64,000 bases of DNA, from the NCBI GenBank assembly GCA_003864495.1, contig ML133370.1, positions 124,001 through 188,000 of the forward strand, written 5' to 3'. Within the stretch, counting starts at the first letter, position 1. Each line of letters opens with the position of its first letter. Shown here piece after piece: positions 1 to 13,300 of this stretch. A model generated the notes under the pieces. That model worked only from the letters and a program-made list of their open reading frames with translations, ran no database searches and was not told the origin of the DNA. This DNA comes from Nemopilema nomurai (taxonomy: Eukaryota > Cnidaria > Scyphozoa > Rhizostomeae > Rhizostomatidae). Both the position numbers and the translations under genes were made by a program.

Positions 1-422
1 TTGGTTCATTTGTAGAGAACTGTGATGGGTGCATTCAAATGATCAAGAAAATGATATCAGTAATGAATTGGTTTGAAAATTATGCACAGTTTTTCTGAAA
101 GTTATAAGCTGGCTTTGCCTTCTAGCGATTACAAGGGCTCAGAAATAAATCATTCAATAGTGATAAAACATTTGTCACTCGTTGCTGCCTGGAAAAGTCT
201 TGCGTCGCCAAGTTAAGGATATCGAAACGTCGTAGTCAACTGAAATAACTTGATGCGGAATATTGAATTTAAAATTTGATAATATATGAATCTGTGCTAG
301 TTCCAATGTGTGACTGCCCATTTTTGCTAATTGGAATAGATGACCTGTACCCACAGGGGACCCTAACTATGGCTTCTATTCTTCCATTATTGAATATTGA
401 TGTCTTTTTTGGTACTCGACAG

Positions 423-3400
423 GTCGTTGTATGTTGAATACAAAGAGAGTCGATATGTTAAGGATATCAAGCTCCAAATGTACACGACGCCGGTTGATCT
501 ATTTCAAAACGCAAGCGTAAATCACAACAATGCTGCGTTTTGTGTTCCAAAATGCTATGGGACAGGAGTTTTACACATTGGACAGTGCCTTCCCATGAGT
601 AAGTCTAGGGACAATTAAATTTTCAAGCTTCTCGTGTTAAAAATGCATGTTTAGACGAAATCCTAGTCAATGTGTTCGTATAAGTCTTTAATACTGAGTT
701 TGGGATTCGGAATTGGTTTCATTAACAGAGTCGTTGTTCTGCTACAGATGCACGTGTTTGTTCGAAATCTATCCATTTGCACGTGGAGACGCGTTGCCTG
801 CATTTCAACGGCTTCAATATGATGAACTGTTTACCCTATTTGTTTTTGTTTTGCCCCTGGATTATCGCCCTGGATTATTTACCTCACGATAGTTAAAATT
901 TAAAGGGAGAGGAAATTATGTGCTTTACTAGACCCCGAGACTAACGCTTAAGATGATTTTTCTGGGTGGCAAATTTTTTCTATTTCTCTTGTTTTTCTTT
1001 CATTTGCAGATCCTCCAATTTTGATGTCAGGACCACATTTCTATCAAGGTGATCCGAAATATTATGAAGCCGTTGAAGGTTTGAAACCGGACGCGGAAAA
1101 ACACGCTACATTTCTCTACGTTGAACCTGTAAGTGTTTAGATGTAGCTCTTTTTAAAGCAAAGAGCAAATATGAATGTTCTGATCGTAGTTTCAGTCTGC
1201 GATTCCTTGTTTTAACGGGATGCCAGAGCTGGGTTGTCCAGAAGCAGAGCTTACCATTTTTTATTTAAAGTAGTGAATGCCACTGTTTGAGATCAGAGTG
1301 AAGCCTTGGGGATTGGCCTTAGAGTCAAACATTTTATAAAATTAACTAAAATTATGGACGATGGGAATGACGTTCTGCTGTACACACATGAATGAAGTTG
1401 GCTCTTGAAAGTTATCACCTCGATTTCAAAATTCTATATTCAGCTCTGAAATGAAAAACCTGATTTAGAACGGACATGATAAAACTACGAATCGCTTCGC
1501 TGAGTAATCTGTATTGTTAAATGTTAACAGAAAGTACATTTAACTAGGGATGATCAGAAATCTTTTCAGAAAAACTTTCTGAGATTATTTGATTTTTGAA
1601 TAATCTCAAACTGTTTCATTTTTGTATGGCTAATTGTTTGATCTTTCAAAGTCAGGGGTCGTGAGTTCGAGTCTCGCTCGGGTCGGTTACTTTTCCGCAT
1701 TCCTATGATTCTTTGTTTAATCTTTCATTTGTAGTACACCGGCATCACAATGAAGGCCTTCAAGCGGTTGCAAGTGAATATTGAAATCGAAAATGACCCA
1801 TCTTATGAAAGGTAGCAATCATTTCTTTTTTCTAACTATAATCATTTTAATCTATAATAAGCCGTTATTTTCCTTTTATCAAAATTTCTAGGTATACCTC
1901 CTTTTCGTTTTGATTCTTGCTCTTAATATATTTTTTTGATCTGAAACTTTGAAAATGGTTTTCCACCAGAATATTTCATGTTAATGCTAAGCTTCCGCCT
2001 ATAAAACTTTTTGTAACTCCTTGCATGGAGTAATTGCGATGTCCCCAGTGGCATGAAATCAATGAAGCGCAATGGACAGTGCTGTTTATCATTGTAATAG
2101 ACGGATTGCAATAGATTGTAATAGTCACATAAACGTAGTCCTTAACTAATCAACATATCTTTGATCGTCCGATCTACCCTAGAAATGTTCAAGAGATTGC
2201 TTTATCGCTGAATTGTTTCAAAACCTTTTGTCTAGTGTTGATTTTAAGTTCTAACAGCATTATTAGAGTTCTAACACTGCAGAGGTTTTTGCGAAACACA
2301 ACACGTTGAAGAGTGTCATCCAAACCTCCAAACGTGACAGCAGTTTCGAAGATAATATTGTTGCTTGCAATGTTTTACAAGCATAGCACAAGAATTTTCA
2401 TTTTGGTTTCTGTAACATCGTGCTGAAGCCAAGTGACATCTTTTGCGCGTGAATGTAACTTTGCCACCCATTTTCTTTGCTGCAGTATAATGAAAAAAGC
2501 GAGAGACGTGGTGCTGCCTATAATGTATATTGAAGAGGTAAGGACTGGTTTTTGTTGCTGTGTCATTCAATGTAATCTAGAGGGAACGCTGTTTATATCT
2601 GTGACTAAGGTTCCTCGAAATTGAGCTTATTAACAACACCAAAATGAGAACACAATGCACCAAACCATACTTGCAAACAGACAATGGCATACTTCCCCCG
2701 GGACACATAGAGCGTCTTCGTGTAAAACTGTTAAAAGGAACATGTTTTGCATAGATAAGAGATACCATTGAATAATGTTGTTGCTATTATTTGTTTGCTC
2801 CTATAGAGTCTAAAAGTGACGTCACAAAAATATATTTAAAAAAATTTTGAATTCCATAACCTGAAAGGTGAAATGCCTCTCATTAGGCAAAATTAATCAA
2901 TTGTTTTGCAAATTGGTAGAGATATGGGCCACATATGTATTGGCTCTTTCCCATCAAAAGTCTGTTTCTTGGTCTATGTTCATAAATGTTTTACGAGCAG
3001 AGCCAAAATAACAATGCATTTCATTGTGATCTATGATGTTCAGCGGTTGAAATTCAGAAACTCTAGAAATGGGGTTTTGATGACGCTTAAGGTTACGTTA
3101 AACGTTTCTGGATGAAAACATCCATTTTTCGATTACTTCACATTCTGATAGCCGAATTAATAAGGTACATAATGATGCCATGTTTGATACTAGAAGAAGT
3201 TTTGAAAATGGAGAAAATCCGGTATAAACGAAGGTTTCCATAATTTTTTTATCAAAGTTTCTAGCAGCGGTTTTCAAATCCCTCGACCTGTTAAGCCGAT
3301 TATCCTTGTTCTGCTTCCTGTGGCTTGTGTAAGAGTATGGCACATCCATGGGTTGTTGTGCTTATTTAAAGACGCTAATTGATCTTAAAGCCTAAACTAC

Positions 3401-4330
3401 TTGACCCGGATTACATTGTTGGTAATATGATCCCGATGTGTATCATCGCAAGTGCTATCAGTAAAATCCCGTTTTCTCCGGACTCGAATTTCCTCTACAT
3501 ACAGGTACGAAAAAGCTATTTTGTACCCAAGGAACCAATCGAATGGCTCGAAAATTTGCACACGGCTAGGGCAGATGTTGGGCAACCAAAATGTTTTTAT
3601 TTGCTCTGGTCCGTCTTTTATACCCAAATACAGCTGCGGGAGGGTGGAAAAATTGTTTGCCAATTTTGACAGGGTATAGTTTCAAGAAGAGGAGGAATTT
3701 AAAAAATTTGAGACACTCTTTGGTAGCTTAGGATCTGCACTTCCTCCTGGTACAAGTCAGATTTTATTACCTCAAACGCAAGGGTACAAAATAGCTTTTG
3801 AAGGTGGTACACTTTTGATCTGGCTAGATACGCCATAATCTTGTGCATCGAATGATATATAGTTTACTCAGATTCCTTGAACAGGTTGGCCTTCAGGAAG
3901 GAAAAAGCAATTTTCGTGTTGAAAACGTTTACCGTAACCTTAAGAACTCAATGTCTGTCACCGTTTTTGTTCATGTTGTTGCAGTTGTTTGCATTTTTAT
4001 CTTTTGGCAAACTTGATATAACAAGGCCTAGGCTGGTCTCTAGACGTTCATGATATCATTATTGACAGGTTGCATTTTGCCACGACGATAATTAATCATC
4101 TTTATAATTATTTTTTCTCCGCGTATTGCATTTGCATGAACACGTTCATTTTGTTTCCGAAGCATGGTCTAGTTAGCGATGCCGACGCCAAGAAATTCAA
4201 GGGCCAGGTGTATTTTGCTGTCGCCCTTGGTGAATATCTGCAGTATGGACTAATTGCCCTTGGAGGGGTACTGCTCTTGTCTGGGATTGTTGTCTCCGCG
4301 TGTACAGAGAGAAAACGAAAATCGGTATGA
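423..4330 (+). CDS. CD36/SCARB-family scavenger receptor, 3' part (5' end outside window)
   Basis: Exons 423-598, 1010-1128, 1735-1811, 2486-2537 and 4163-4330 join in frame with GT-AG borders; the first needs two bases from an exon left of the window. The family is two-TM ectodomain receptors and lysosomal proteins that bind lipids or lipoproteins. Diagnostic stretches are FCVPKCYGTGVLHIGQC, SGPHFYQGDPKYYEAVEGL and TGITMKAFKRLQVN, all typical of the second half of the CD36 ectodomain. The last exon gives a juxtamembrane segment, a C-terminal TM helix (about LQYGLIALGGVLLLSGIVV) and a short basic tail ending KRKSV. LIMP-2 style spacing (FCVPxC, PHFYQ) is present, but the tail lacks a LIMP-2 dileucine lysosomal signal, so I infer plasma-membrane residence. 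SCARB1 versus SCARB2 orthology cannot be settled from half the protein. A poly(A) signal follows at 4398. Confidence 0.93.
1640..1690 (+). repeat. Possible tRNA-derived SINE remnant
   Basis: GAGTTCGAGTCTCGCTCGG resembles a tRNA T-arm / Pol III B box, in an intron of the CD36-family gene. I see no A box, acceptor stem or flanking duplication, so this is at best a decayed fragment. Confidence 0.25.
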
Positions 4331-4397
4331 ACATCTTACTTTTTTGCTCGATCTCGGCATATAATTTTTGGTCGGCTTACACAAATTGAATCTCCTG

Positions 4398-4403
4398 AAT
4401 AAA
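4398..4403 (+). promoter_or_regulatory. poly(A) signal of the CD36-family gene
   Basis: AATAAA, 68 nt past the TGA stop of the CD36-family gene. It fits a short 3' UTR and closes the gene if the exon ending at 4330 is terminal. Confidence 0.6.
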
Positions 4404-7400
4404 AAAAGCCCTTCAGTCTGTTTCCAATGGTTGTGACGTTGCGTATGCCCGTTCGGATCATGAAATGCTCAGCGTTTTTTTCACTTTGCATTCCGTGTAC
4501 CCGTGGACTATGTTTTAAACAACGGGTATGTTGCCAACATTCTGCCGTTCATTGTACTGTGGGATGCCTTGCTATTAAGTAAAGCGTTTGTAATCATTCT
4601 CTAACTGGTGATTCGACATGCATGGCCTTAGTGATTTTGGTGATTGCATTGATTATCGATAACCGTAAAAGCAATTTGACACAAAGATAACCGCGAATGC
4701 TATGACCGCGCGGCGACTATCAGGTCGCGTTGTAAATTTGCTAAACGCGCAAGGCACTTTGTCAACATCGTGTCATTGAAAATTGTGATTTTCTCAAACC
4801 GTAATCATATCAATGTCAGCGTCAACCAACTTGCGACTGACTTTTCGTTCTTTTCTTCGAGAGCGTTAACACTTGCTCATACACCCTCTCTCCAACTTTG
4901 CTTCTTTAACAACTCCTCGCCGACTAACTCTTCCTATACGTACACTAAAACGAAACATCCTTTTCCATAACTCACCTTCTTGAAAAAATATACTTTCAAT
5001 TTTCCCTATTTTCCCTATTTTCCCTATTTTCCCTATTTCCCTATTTTCCAATGAGCTCTCGTTGTTTCTATTGAACTTCGAATAATTAACAATCAATCAA
5101 ACGGAGATCTAAACAGAGTCATCATTTGTTTGTAGATGCTGCAAGACAGCACTGAGCAAAGCCCATTACTTTCTTGAGACATCCAGACAACTACTCGAAC
5201 CGGTTGAATGTTCATACGAAGTTTCTAATTTCAAAAGAAAGATGCTTCTTTGCCGTTTTTCATTTTAAGAGAACCAGCTATTTAAATTTTGCATTTCCTT
5301 TTCCAATAAAATAAGAAGAATTTTTTTATATCTGCAAACTATTTTATTGAGAATAGTTTTTGAAATGTCATATTTGGTATAGTTTGTATTTTTGAGAATC
5401 CTCTATGTGCGAAATTTCGACTAGGACTAGTAAATTGAAAGGATTACGTATTGTTTCTAGTACAAGATATTTTTCATGCCAAGAATAATTAATTACGAAA
5501 TAACAACTAATCAAAACACAGAGATTTAAAGTCCTTTTTCTGGAATACAGACATCAACATGTTAACTGAAGTTAAATGTTTAGTCGAGTGCAAACTCAGG
5601 CCTCCTCTTTTTTATCCTCTTTTTACAAAGTTACCAGATCATAGAAATTATGAAAGCATCTTTTATCAATTCTTGCTTTAAGTTTCATTTAGTGATATTC
5701 ATTTGGTGATTAGTGTTCTGTTGTTTGATTTTCCAATAAGAATTTTGTCTAGAAATTTTTTCATAATTGGGGAATTTATAATGATAAAGAGAAATTTCTA
5801 ATAATAGAGATTTCTGAATATAAAAATGTATACCTTTTATAATTACCTATTAATGCATAGACATATGCTATTCTTCAAGTGGAAGCTGAAAATGTCGTAA
5901 AAATTCGTTGTAAATGTAACAAATGATATTTTCTATTAACTTGATATTTTCTATTTCTATTAACTCTCGTATAATGATCTTGATATGATTATGGAAGAGA
6001 GACTCGATATGAAAACGCGCTTTTTCTAGAAACGCTGCTCCTTTCGATGCAAATTATTCTGTGACGGCTTCTACAATGTAATTAAGAAGGATAATTTTTG
6101 TCATGGCAGTGGTCACAAAAGCAGTGCATCAAATTAGCTCGTTGAGCAGCAGTTGTTAATCAACCCTAACAATAGCGGCGCCTCAGGGGGGTTGGGGGGG
6201 GGGGGAGCTGGGTGACACATCACTCACCTCCTGTTCTCGGTGGGATCGATTCTGCGATTCGTCTAAATTCGAGGAGAAAATGATTGGGGGGGGGGGGGTG
6301 GTTGATGTGGTGTTTTAAAGCCTCACCCTCACTAACTGCCAACAAAGACATTACCTATAAGTAAAAGGGTGTTTCCAACCATTAAAAAGGACGTGTCCTA
6401 TATTAAAAAGTGTTTGCTTATCAATAGAAAAGGGCGTGGTCAAAACAATCGCTGGCCTAAACAGATGCCTAATTGTCATCGACATTCACAATACTTGATA
6501 ATCATTACTCATGACAAGGCATTTCATTCTATGATTTAATGTTTTCCCCTGTTTAGAACGTATCTGCTGGCGGTTGCACCCCTTGTCTGTCTGTTATTTC
6601 GGTAAGCCCGCGTGTTTTGTGCGTGTGTGCGTGTGTGCAAGTGTCGGCTTATCCTCTCCAGCTCGAGTTCGTCAAGATTAGTGAATGAATCTAAACAGCA
6701 TTAGGGTGATGGTCTTCTTGAGTGTTTTCCAGGAATCAATCAGCCATCAAACACAAATCGCTCATCAGACATCATGCCATTATTTTTATCTACAATTACC
6801 CAAAACCCACGAAAATTGAAATAAGCAAAAGCGGTAGAAATTTCTAGTGATCTGTGTAAGGCATTCGATTTTTCTTAGTAAAAATAACGTGTAGTTTGAG
6901 GTATCGTGGGAATGACGTCAAAGTTAAGAAAAGACAGTAAGAAACCCAATCAGAATTACAGTTGTGTGTCATGGAGAGCCTTGAGTGTTACTAGTACCTG
7001 GACAGTGAATAATGAATCGACGGTTAAAGATGGCATGGTTCTATTGAGACCGAATCAAATTGTGTAAATATTTATATACCAGATGCCAGAAGTACTCTGA
7101 GTATCATATATAATTGTTCATCTTTATAGAAAACCAAACCAAATTTATTAGCGGATGTATAGAAGACAATAATTACTCTTCACCATGTCCTGGAAAAGTT
7201 TCTCTGCTTTTTCTATAAGTAGGCGATGCAGTGATATTGCAGGATTCTTTGAACATTAAATTTATCTGTTGAATCTATTGTTCAAACGGATCCTTTTTTG
7301 TAGTGTCATTAATAATCAGGCTATTTTGATTGCAACGTCTTGTTCAATGATTAATAGCATTGTACTGAACACCTGCCAACGTTTATTTTTTTAATAAATG

Positions 7401-7483
7401 TGGGCGCGCGTTCCCAAGTGAAGAAAGTAAAAACAAGCTTACTCAACATCTTGCGTACATACTATTCTTGGCGTACATCTGTT

Positions 7484-7514
<31 letters not shown>

Positions 7515-10263
7515 ACTCGCGTAATGACGTAGAATTTTACCGCCCACAGCTCAATTTTGTGGTTGAAGACCAAGAAGGCTTGATACAAAACACAGAATGA
7601 AAATCGTGAATGGAGCTTGTGCGTATTTCCAAACTTTTACGATATTTGCTTCTACCGCCAAGCCAACAAAGGCTGTTAACTCCTGTCGCTTACCACGTAA
7701 TGACTAACCACGTGATTAATGCTGTCCAATGTCAGCACAAATGCCTCAGTTCTGCTACGACCTGGTTTCGTAACTGTATATTTGCAACGTTCATGTTTGA
7801 AGTTGCATTCCCTTTTTTAGTTTTTTGAATCCCCACATCAAAATCAAGCCATGTACTGATTTGATAAGAAATAAACAAGTGTTTTGCCGAATGGACTTTT
7901 GGTAGAAGATAATATTTATTTCGTGCTTGATACTGCTATTTATTGTGTTTTAAAGGTTAATTCGTCCTCGATTTTCTATTTATGGCACAATTTGGTTCTC
8001 GCAAAACCCCTGGGCAAGTAAGGTGTTTCTAAACTTTTGCAATTAAATCATTTTCAGTGGTAAATAGCGAATCACTGTGGGGATAGTTCCGGAATATCTA
8101 AAAAAGGTGAAGATGAAAACACTCATTAAGAAGTCGATTAAAAGCCTTCCAATTTCCATCTAGATTCAAAATGCCTGTTTCTCGTATTGTGCTTCTTCCA
8201 GTTGTAATCTGGGCACCAACTGCTTCATTTCCATGCTTGATTTGTAAGCACATGTGCTGGAATATTGCCCTCGTTAAAGGTGCAGTGCAATGCCCATATG
8301 TAAATCGTCATTGGGCGTCATTCGTTTGCTGATCGTTTGTCGACTGTTTAGTTGAGTAGAATCCAATCGTTTGCGAATCATCCCGAGTTTGTCTGGTGCT
8401 TAGTTTTTTCCTATTAACCTGAGAGCCAGCTGCTGGAATACTTGTCAAAATTTCTATCCCATTCAAGATACCAGTATTGGCCTTCCTTTTAATGACTTAG
8501 CAGAACCCTGAATTGCTTTGTGACATATTTAAATACCCTGCAACTAATGTTATCGGCGTGCACCATTTCATCCAAAGACTGTTTTTTGATTACATATAGT
8601 CCATAGATATGGTCTTTAAATATAGTCCTAAGATATAGTCCTTTTGACCCAACACCACTGAGAAACAAAGGTAATCGAGGAAGGTCCCCTTTAGTCAACC
8701 CCTTCTTAATCAAGACTATGTTTTTGTAGGTGATAAAAACTATGGAAAACATCTAAATAGATAATTATCAAAATGCTTCGAAAATTATGCTACATTGTCC
8801 CCTTCTTCTAGAAACCCGTCACTGAAGCATCACCCGTTTTCATTGGCTAGGGCTTAAAGGGCTTTACACCTTGAGAAGTGTGGAAGGGTTACTTTTGGGA
8901 GCTTTAAATCCCAAGCTACAACAATTTGTTTCAAATATTCCAAGATATTTAATTCATTGCTGTGTCTATTCAACTTTACGACATTAAATGTGCCTGGCTC
9001 ATCAACATAGAGCCGACTTAAGGTTTAAGGGACGGATTGGCTGCACTGATTCTACCCCGTCTGATCGGCTCTTTGCTTTTGCCCATTGAGTTGCAACCCA
9101 CGTGGTACGTCAAAGAAATAGTCTTGATGGGGGTTTTGCGATCGCCAAGTTTGCTGCTGGCATATTTAAACATAGGCAAAAAGACCCGCGTTTTTCTACT
9201 GTAATGGCAGCTGTTGTTGTATTTTGATGGTGTTATAACCCCTTGCTCTATTGTGTCAAGTGTGGAAGCCTTTCTATGTCGCATTCTACTCATGCTGCCT
9301 TTCCATGTCAATTACCAATCCATACTGAGGGATGCAAATATCCCAAATGTACCTTCGAGCCATTAAAGTCATTGCACAATGAGTGCATTTTGTTAACGAT
9401 ACAACGCCAGCCAAAAGTCTTTGGAACACCTCGTTATTTTCACACTTTTTTCGCTTTTTCAACGCGCCCTGAAGCACACGCTGTTAAACCCCCTCCCCCC
9501 CCCCAGAAAAATGTTGGTAACAAAGTATAGCATCCAGTTAATCTAGGGGGAGGAGTTGGGCGCAAAAATGACGTTTAGCAGCAGGACAACATTGTTAGTA
9601 GCGGGGGGGGGGGGGGGGGGTTTAGTGGGTGAATGAAGGCGAGTTGAAGAATTGCCGTTAGTGTTCTAACAAGTTTGACAGGCATTGTGCATCACTGTAG
9701 AGGCCGTTTACAAAAATGGGCTGTTCCAGTTTCCCGGTTGGCACGGATGCTCGGGATAGTTTGGATGCCTGGCTGAGATTTCTTTGGTGATAAGATAGAA
9801 AATGTGAACGAACGGAACGTGGGTTTAGAAGTCCTGAGCTCGCCTGCATGGTCTTGATTTTCAGCCCCTTTGCCAAGCCTTGAATCAACTACATTACAGA
9901 ATCAACCCGGACGAGCCTTTCAGGCCAAATCCCTGAGTTTCCGGAATAGCCTTCCTTTAAGTCATAAGCCCTCGAGACTTGGACGAAAAATTTCCAAAGC
10001 CATAGAGATACAGTTCAAAGAAGGCGATTAGTTTTTGCGGACTCCGTTATATATTAGAGAATTACAATATCTGGAAGAAGATACTCGCTGTCGCCCTACG
10101 TCACTTGACATTTCAAATAATTGTGAACCTAACAGTTACAAAAATATTGCCTGTCCAACGCGCATTTGGCCAGACCTGCCGGCCCTGAACTTTTCGTCTC
10201 ACATTTCTTCGCCATCATTGTCTTTCCTATTTCAATTCCTTTTTATAAAATATCTCCTATAGC
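4404..10263. other. Gene-poor interval with simple repeats
   Basis: About 5.9 kb without a convincing gene. It holds a tandem 9-bp repeat (TTTTCCCTA units, about 4998-5046), G runs of 12 and 13 (6194-6205, 6286-6298), a TTG trinucleotide run (about 7485-7513), three ATATAGTCC-type units near 8595-8640, and a run of 18 G (9603-9620). Open frames here are short and low-complexity; one at 7400 is an artefact of the TTG run. A 45-nt stretch at 6557-6601 has exon-like borders and is discussed under findings. Confidence 0.6.
4998..5046. repeat. 9-bp tandem repeat (TTTTCCCTA)n
   Basis: About five tandem units of TTTTCCCTA, the last shortened, in the gene-poor interval after the CD36-family gene. 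It is a simple minisatellite. Confidence 0.85.
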
Positions 10264-10269
10264 TTTATT
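10264..10269 (-). promoter_or_regulatory. poly(A) signal of the carboxypeptidase locus
   Basis: TTTATT on the plus strand is AATAAA on the minus strand, about 120 nt beyond the stop at 10387. It suits the shared carboxypeptidase C-terminal exon. Confidence 0.6.
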
Positions 10270-10386
10270 ACCCAAAACGCTAATTTATATAGATGATTAT
10301 ATGTGTTTTTTCATATCTTCAGGTATAAAAATACTTTTTGCAGTTTTTCGGATCAGTTCAAAGGCTTCGATCACCATCAAGATGAC

Positions 10387-13300
10387 TCAATGGGCCTCAT
10401 CGCTATCGTAGTCGAATTTCTTTTCGAAAAAGTTGTTTCTCTCTACGCTAGAATCGTCGAGCAATTTGTCTGCCTCGTCGTAAAATGCCGATTTGTGGTT
10501 CGACAGGAGTTGCTCAAATGGCGAATCCATTGCGAAACTGTCCAGTAGATTCTTGTCGGGATTGAGGCGATGCTCAAGTTGCCTGGCGTCAAGGTCTGAT
10601 ACGCCATAGTCCAATGGCTCGCTTATGCTGTTGAAACTATTGGACAGTTGGCCGGGGTTTTCCCATTCATCTTCGTTGGGCGCCACCATTCCATTGCTAG
10701 TGTCCTCGCCATTAAACTGTGAGAGCAACGGGATCGACGGCTCGCTGCTTGCTTGCAAGAGGTTCTGTAGCTTCGGTTGCAGGAGTTCGTTGTTGTTCGT
10801 CTCAGTTGGATTCGAGGCTGGCTTCTGATTCAACAGCGTTCCTTGCTGCTCTAACCCCCGTCCGCTGGCTTCGTCTACCTCGCTTCTCTTGAGGGTGAAG
10901 TTGAGAATGGTCGGTGGCCCCTCGACTACCTTTACTTTGTGGGTCATTGGCTCGTATCCTTTCTTGAAAGCACGGATTTCGTATTCTCCTGGGAGAAGGA
11001 TTCTCCAGTAATCACCGTCGCCCCCCGTTCTCACTGCATGAGATCGGTCGCTCACAATTATCTTCGATTTGGAAAGGGGTGCACCACTTTGGTCGAAAAC
11101 GAATCCCTTGACACCCCGGTGAACCTGCAAAACAATTTCTGTATATTAGCGTTGGTAGGCATTTTATGATCAAGGAAAACGGCGTGGCACCGATAGATTG
11201 CAAAACGTGACCTTGGTGTGGTGGGAAGGGGGTTAGGTGGTGCTGCGCCCGTAAAATTCGATGTTACTGTAAAAAAGTTGACCTAGCCTGGAGAGTGTGG
11301 CTATCAACAGGGCTACAAAACATTCATGCGCAGGAATAACCGTCATTTTGAATATTTTTGTGATTTTTTCTGTTCACTAATCGCTTGTTCCTGTATCGAG
11401 TCATCAACCGTCCGGCGGACTTGCCTTTATGTCACAGGGGCGTAACTTTTTATGTCGCAAAATAGACTAAAGCTACATAGCCGTAAGAATTCTGTAATGA
11501 AGATTCTGTAAGTATCAAACTCAGCCATAAATAGGGCTCTGTGTGAGGCATTTGACCAGTTTTATGCGCATATAAAACTCAGATAGCCTTTGTGCTTTGG
11601 TGCGCCGACATGCAGAGCCAAGATATGTACAAATGCGATGCCTATTGTAAAGCTAAAGCGGTAGGATGTTGCCGAGAGATTTCGCGTAGCCCTTGCTTGT
11701 TTGCATGATTTCTCCAGGCCCCCTAAAGTTTGTGGAAATGTAAGACTGAAAAGAAGGAGAAACCCCCTGATAGAGTTCATCTCGGCTTGCAAGGTTTCAA
11801 TAGCTGCCACTGATGCACCATTGATTTTTTTCACATGGGACTTTCAAGTATGGTTGCACAAAGCCCATTTTGCACGCGTTTTATTTCTCGAGGCCAGAAA
11901 CGATATAAAACCAAAGGCCTCGAACCCTAGCTTGGCAGTTGCAGTGGTTCAACCAGACTCTGCTGAAGCGATTCTAGTGCATGTATTGAGGCCTTGATAT
12001 GTTAGCTACCAGCACCAGAGATAATGTGGGGCTCTATGGGAACGAGAATGCTGGAGAAATGGGACAGCGCGCCAAAAACGCAACTTTTGGTGGCGCAAGA
12101 CAAACCAACCGTGTTGCTCTCAAGACGATAAATAACACCCAGCGACCGACTCTCGACAGAGCTTGCAAAACGCAGGCCAGCATCAACATCCATGCTGCAT
12201 TCCACAGCAAAGCAGCGGCTCAGCCGAAAGGTTTCAGCATCTACGTGGAACCACAGAGCAATGTAACCGAGCTGCAAGGCTACGTGTTGGGTCTGCATAC
12301 GGGTGAGCAGTGTACTGGTGGTTTTGAGACGCCAATGAGTGTGTCTCCAGTCGTGGAAGACAGGTTGGAGACAGAACCCGCGTGCCAACACCCTCGGAAC
12401 GATGAGTGGTCCGAATACGAAGAGGATGTTGTCCGGTACTTGCGAAACCGTGCTGTTAAAACCGCACCGCGCGTTACTTACATGGATAAGCAACCGGACA
12501 TCAACTACAGCATGCGGTCGATTCTCGTCGACTGGCTGGCGGAGGTAAGCGACGAGTTTCGCCTTGATGACAGAACATTATACTTGGCGGTCACTCATAT
12601 TGACCGATTCCTTTCGAAAATGTCGGTTCAGCGGGACAAACTACAGTTGGTTGGCACCGCCTGCTTGTTTATCGCAGCCAAGTATGAGGAAATCTACCCC
12701 CCGGAAGCATCCGACTTTGTTTACATCACGGACGACACATACACCCAGGAACAGATGTTTCGCATGGAGCAGCTAATATTGAAAGCACTCGACTGCGATG
12801 TTTCGGCGCCCATAATTCTTGATTTCTTAGACCCATTCCTAGCAGGGGCAGGATGCATCCTGGACGAAAGCAACCCATCCTCCGGTAAATATAAGCGGCT
12901 AGGCCATTTAGCTGCATTTTTGTGTGAATTGACTCTGCTAGATTCCAGGACTTTCTTGAAGTACCTTCCACACGTGGTTGTGGCATCGGCCATATTGCTG
13001 TCTTCTCACACCGTGTCCTTGCCAGTTCGCGCCTCCGCGTTGGTTACTAAGTGCAACGTGGAAAAAAAGACATTGCTGAATTGCATGGACGACCTTCAAG
13101 ATGCCTTCATGGAAGCACCCACTCTTAAATACAAGGCCGTTTCCCTGAAATACTCCAAGGACTGCTTTGACTGTGTGGCTAAAATACCTCCAATCGCACG
13201 TCCATTTAATTATGTTCTTTAGAAGCTAACGTTTATTCGATTTTCCACCGATGTGATATGAGCTTTGATCCAATGCTTATAGTTCAAGATGTCTGCTATT

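Noticed and set aside
3379..3669. Open frame in the last CD36-family intron as an extra exon
   Set aside because: The sequence does not match the family between the VLPIMYIEE and HGLVSDADAKKF segments, which join directly in phase 0.
7400..7600. Open frame with a poly-leucine segment resembling a signal or TM helix
   Set aside because: The leucines come from a TTG trinucleotide run; no homology or splice context.
12002..12493. 163-codon minus-strand frame inside cyclin A
   Set aside because: Shadow of the cyclin coding sequence in the opposite strand; no similarity to a known family.
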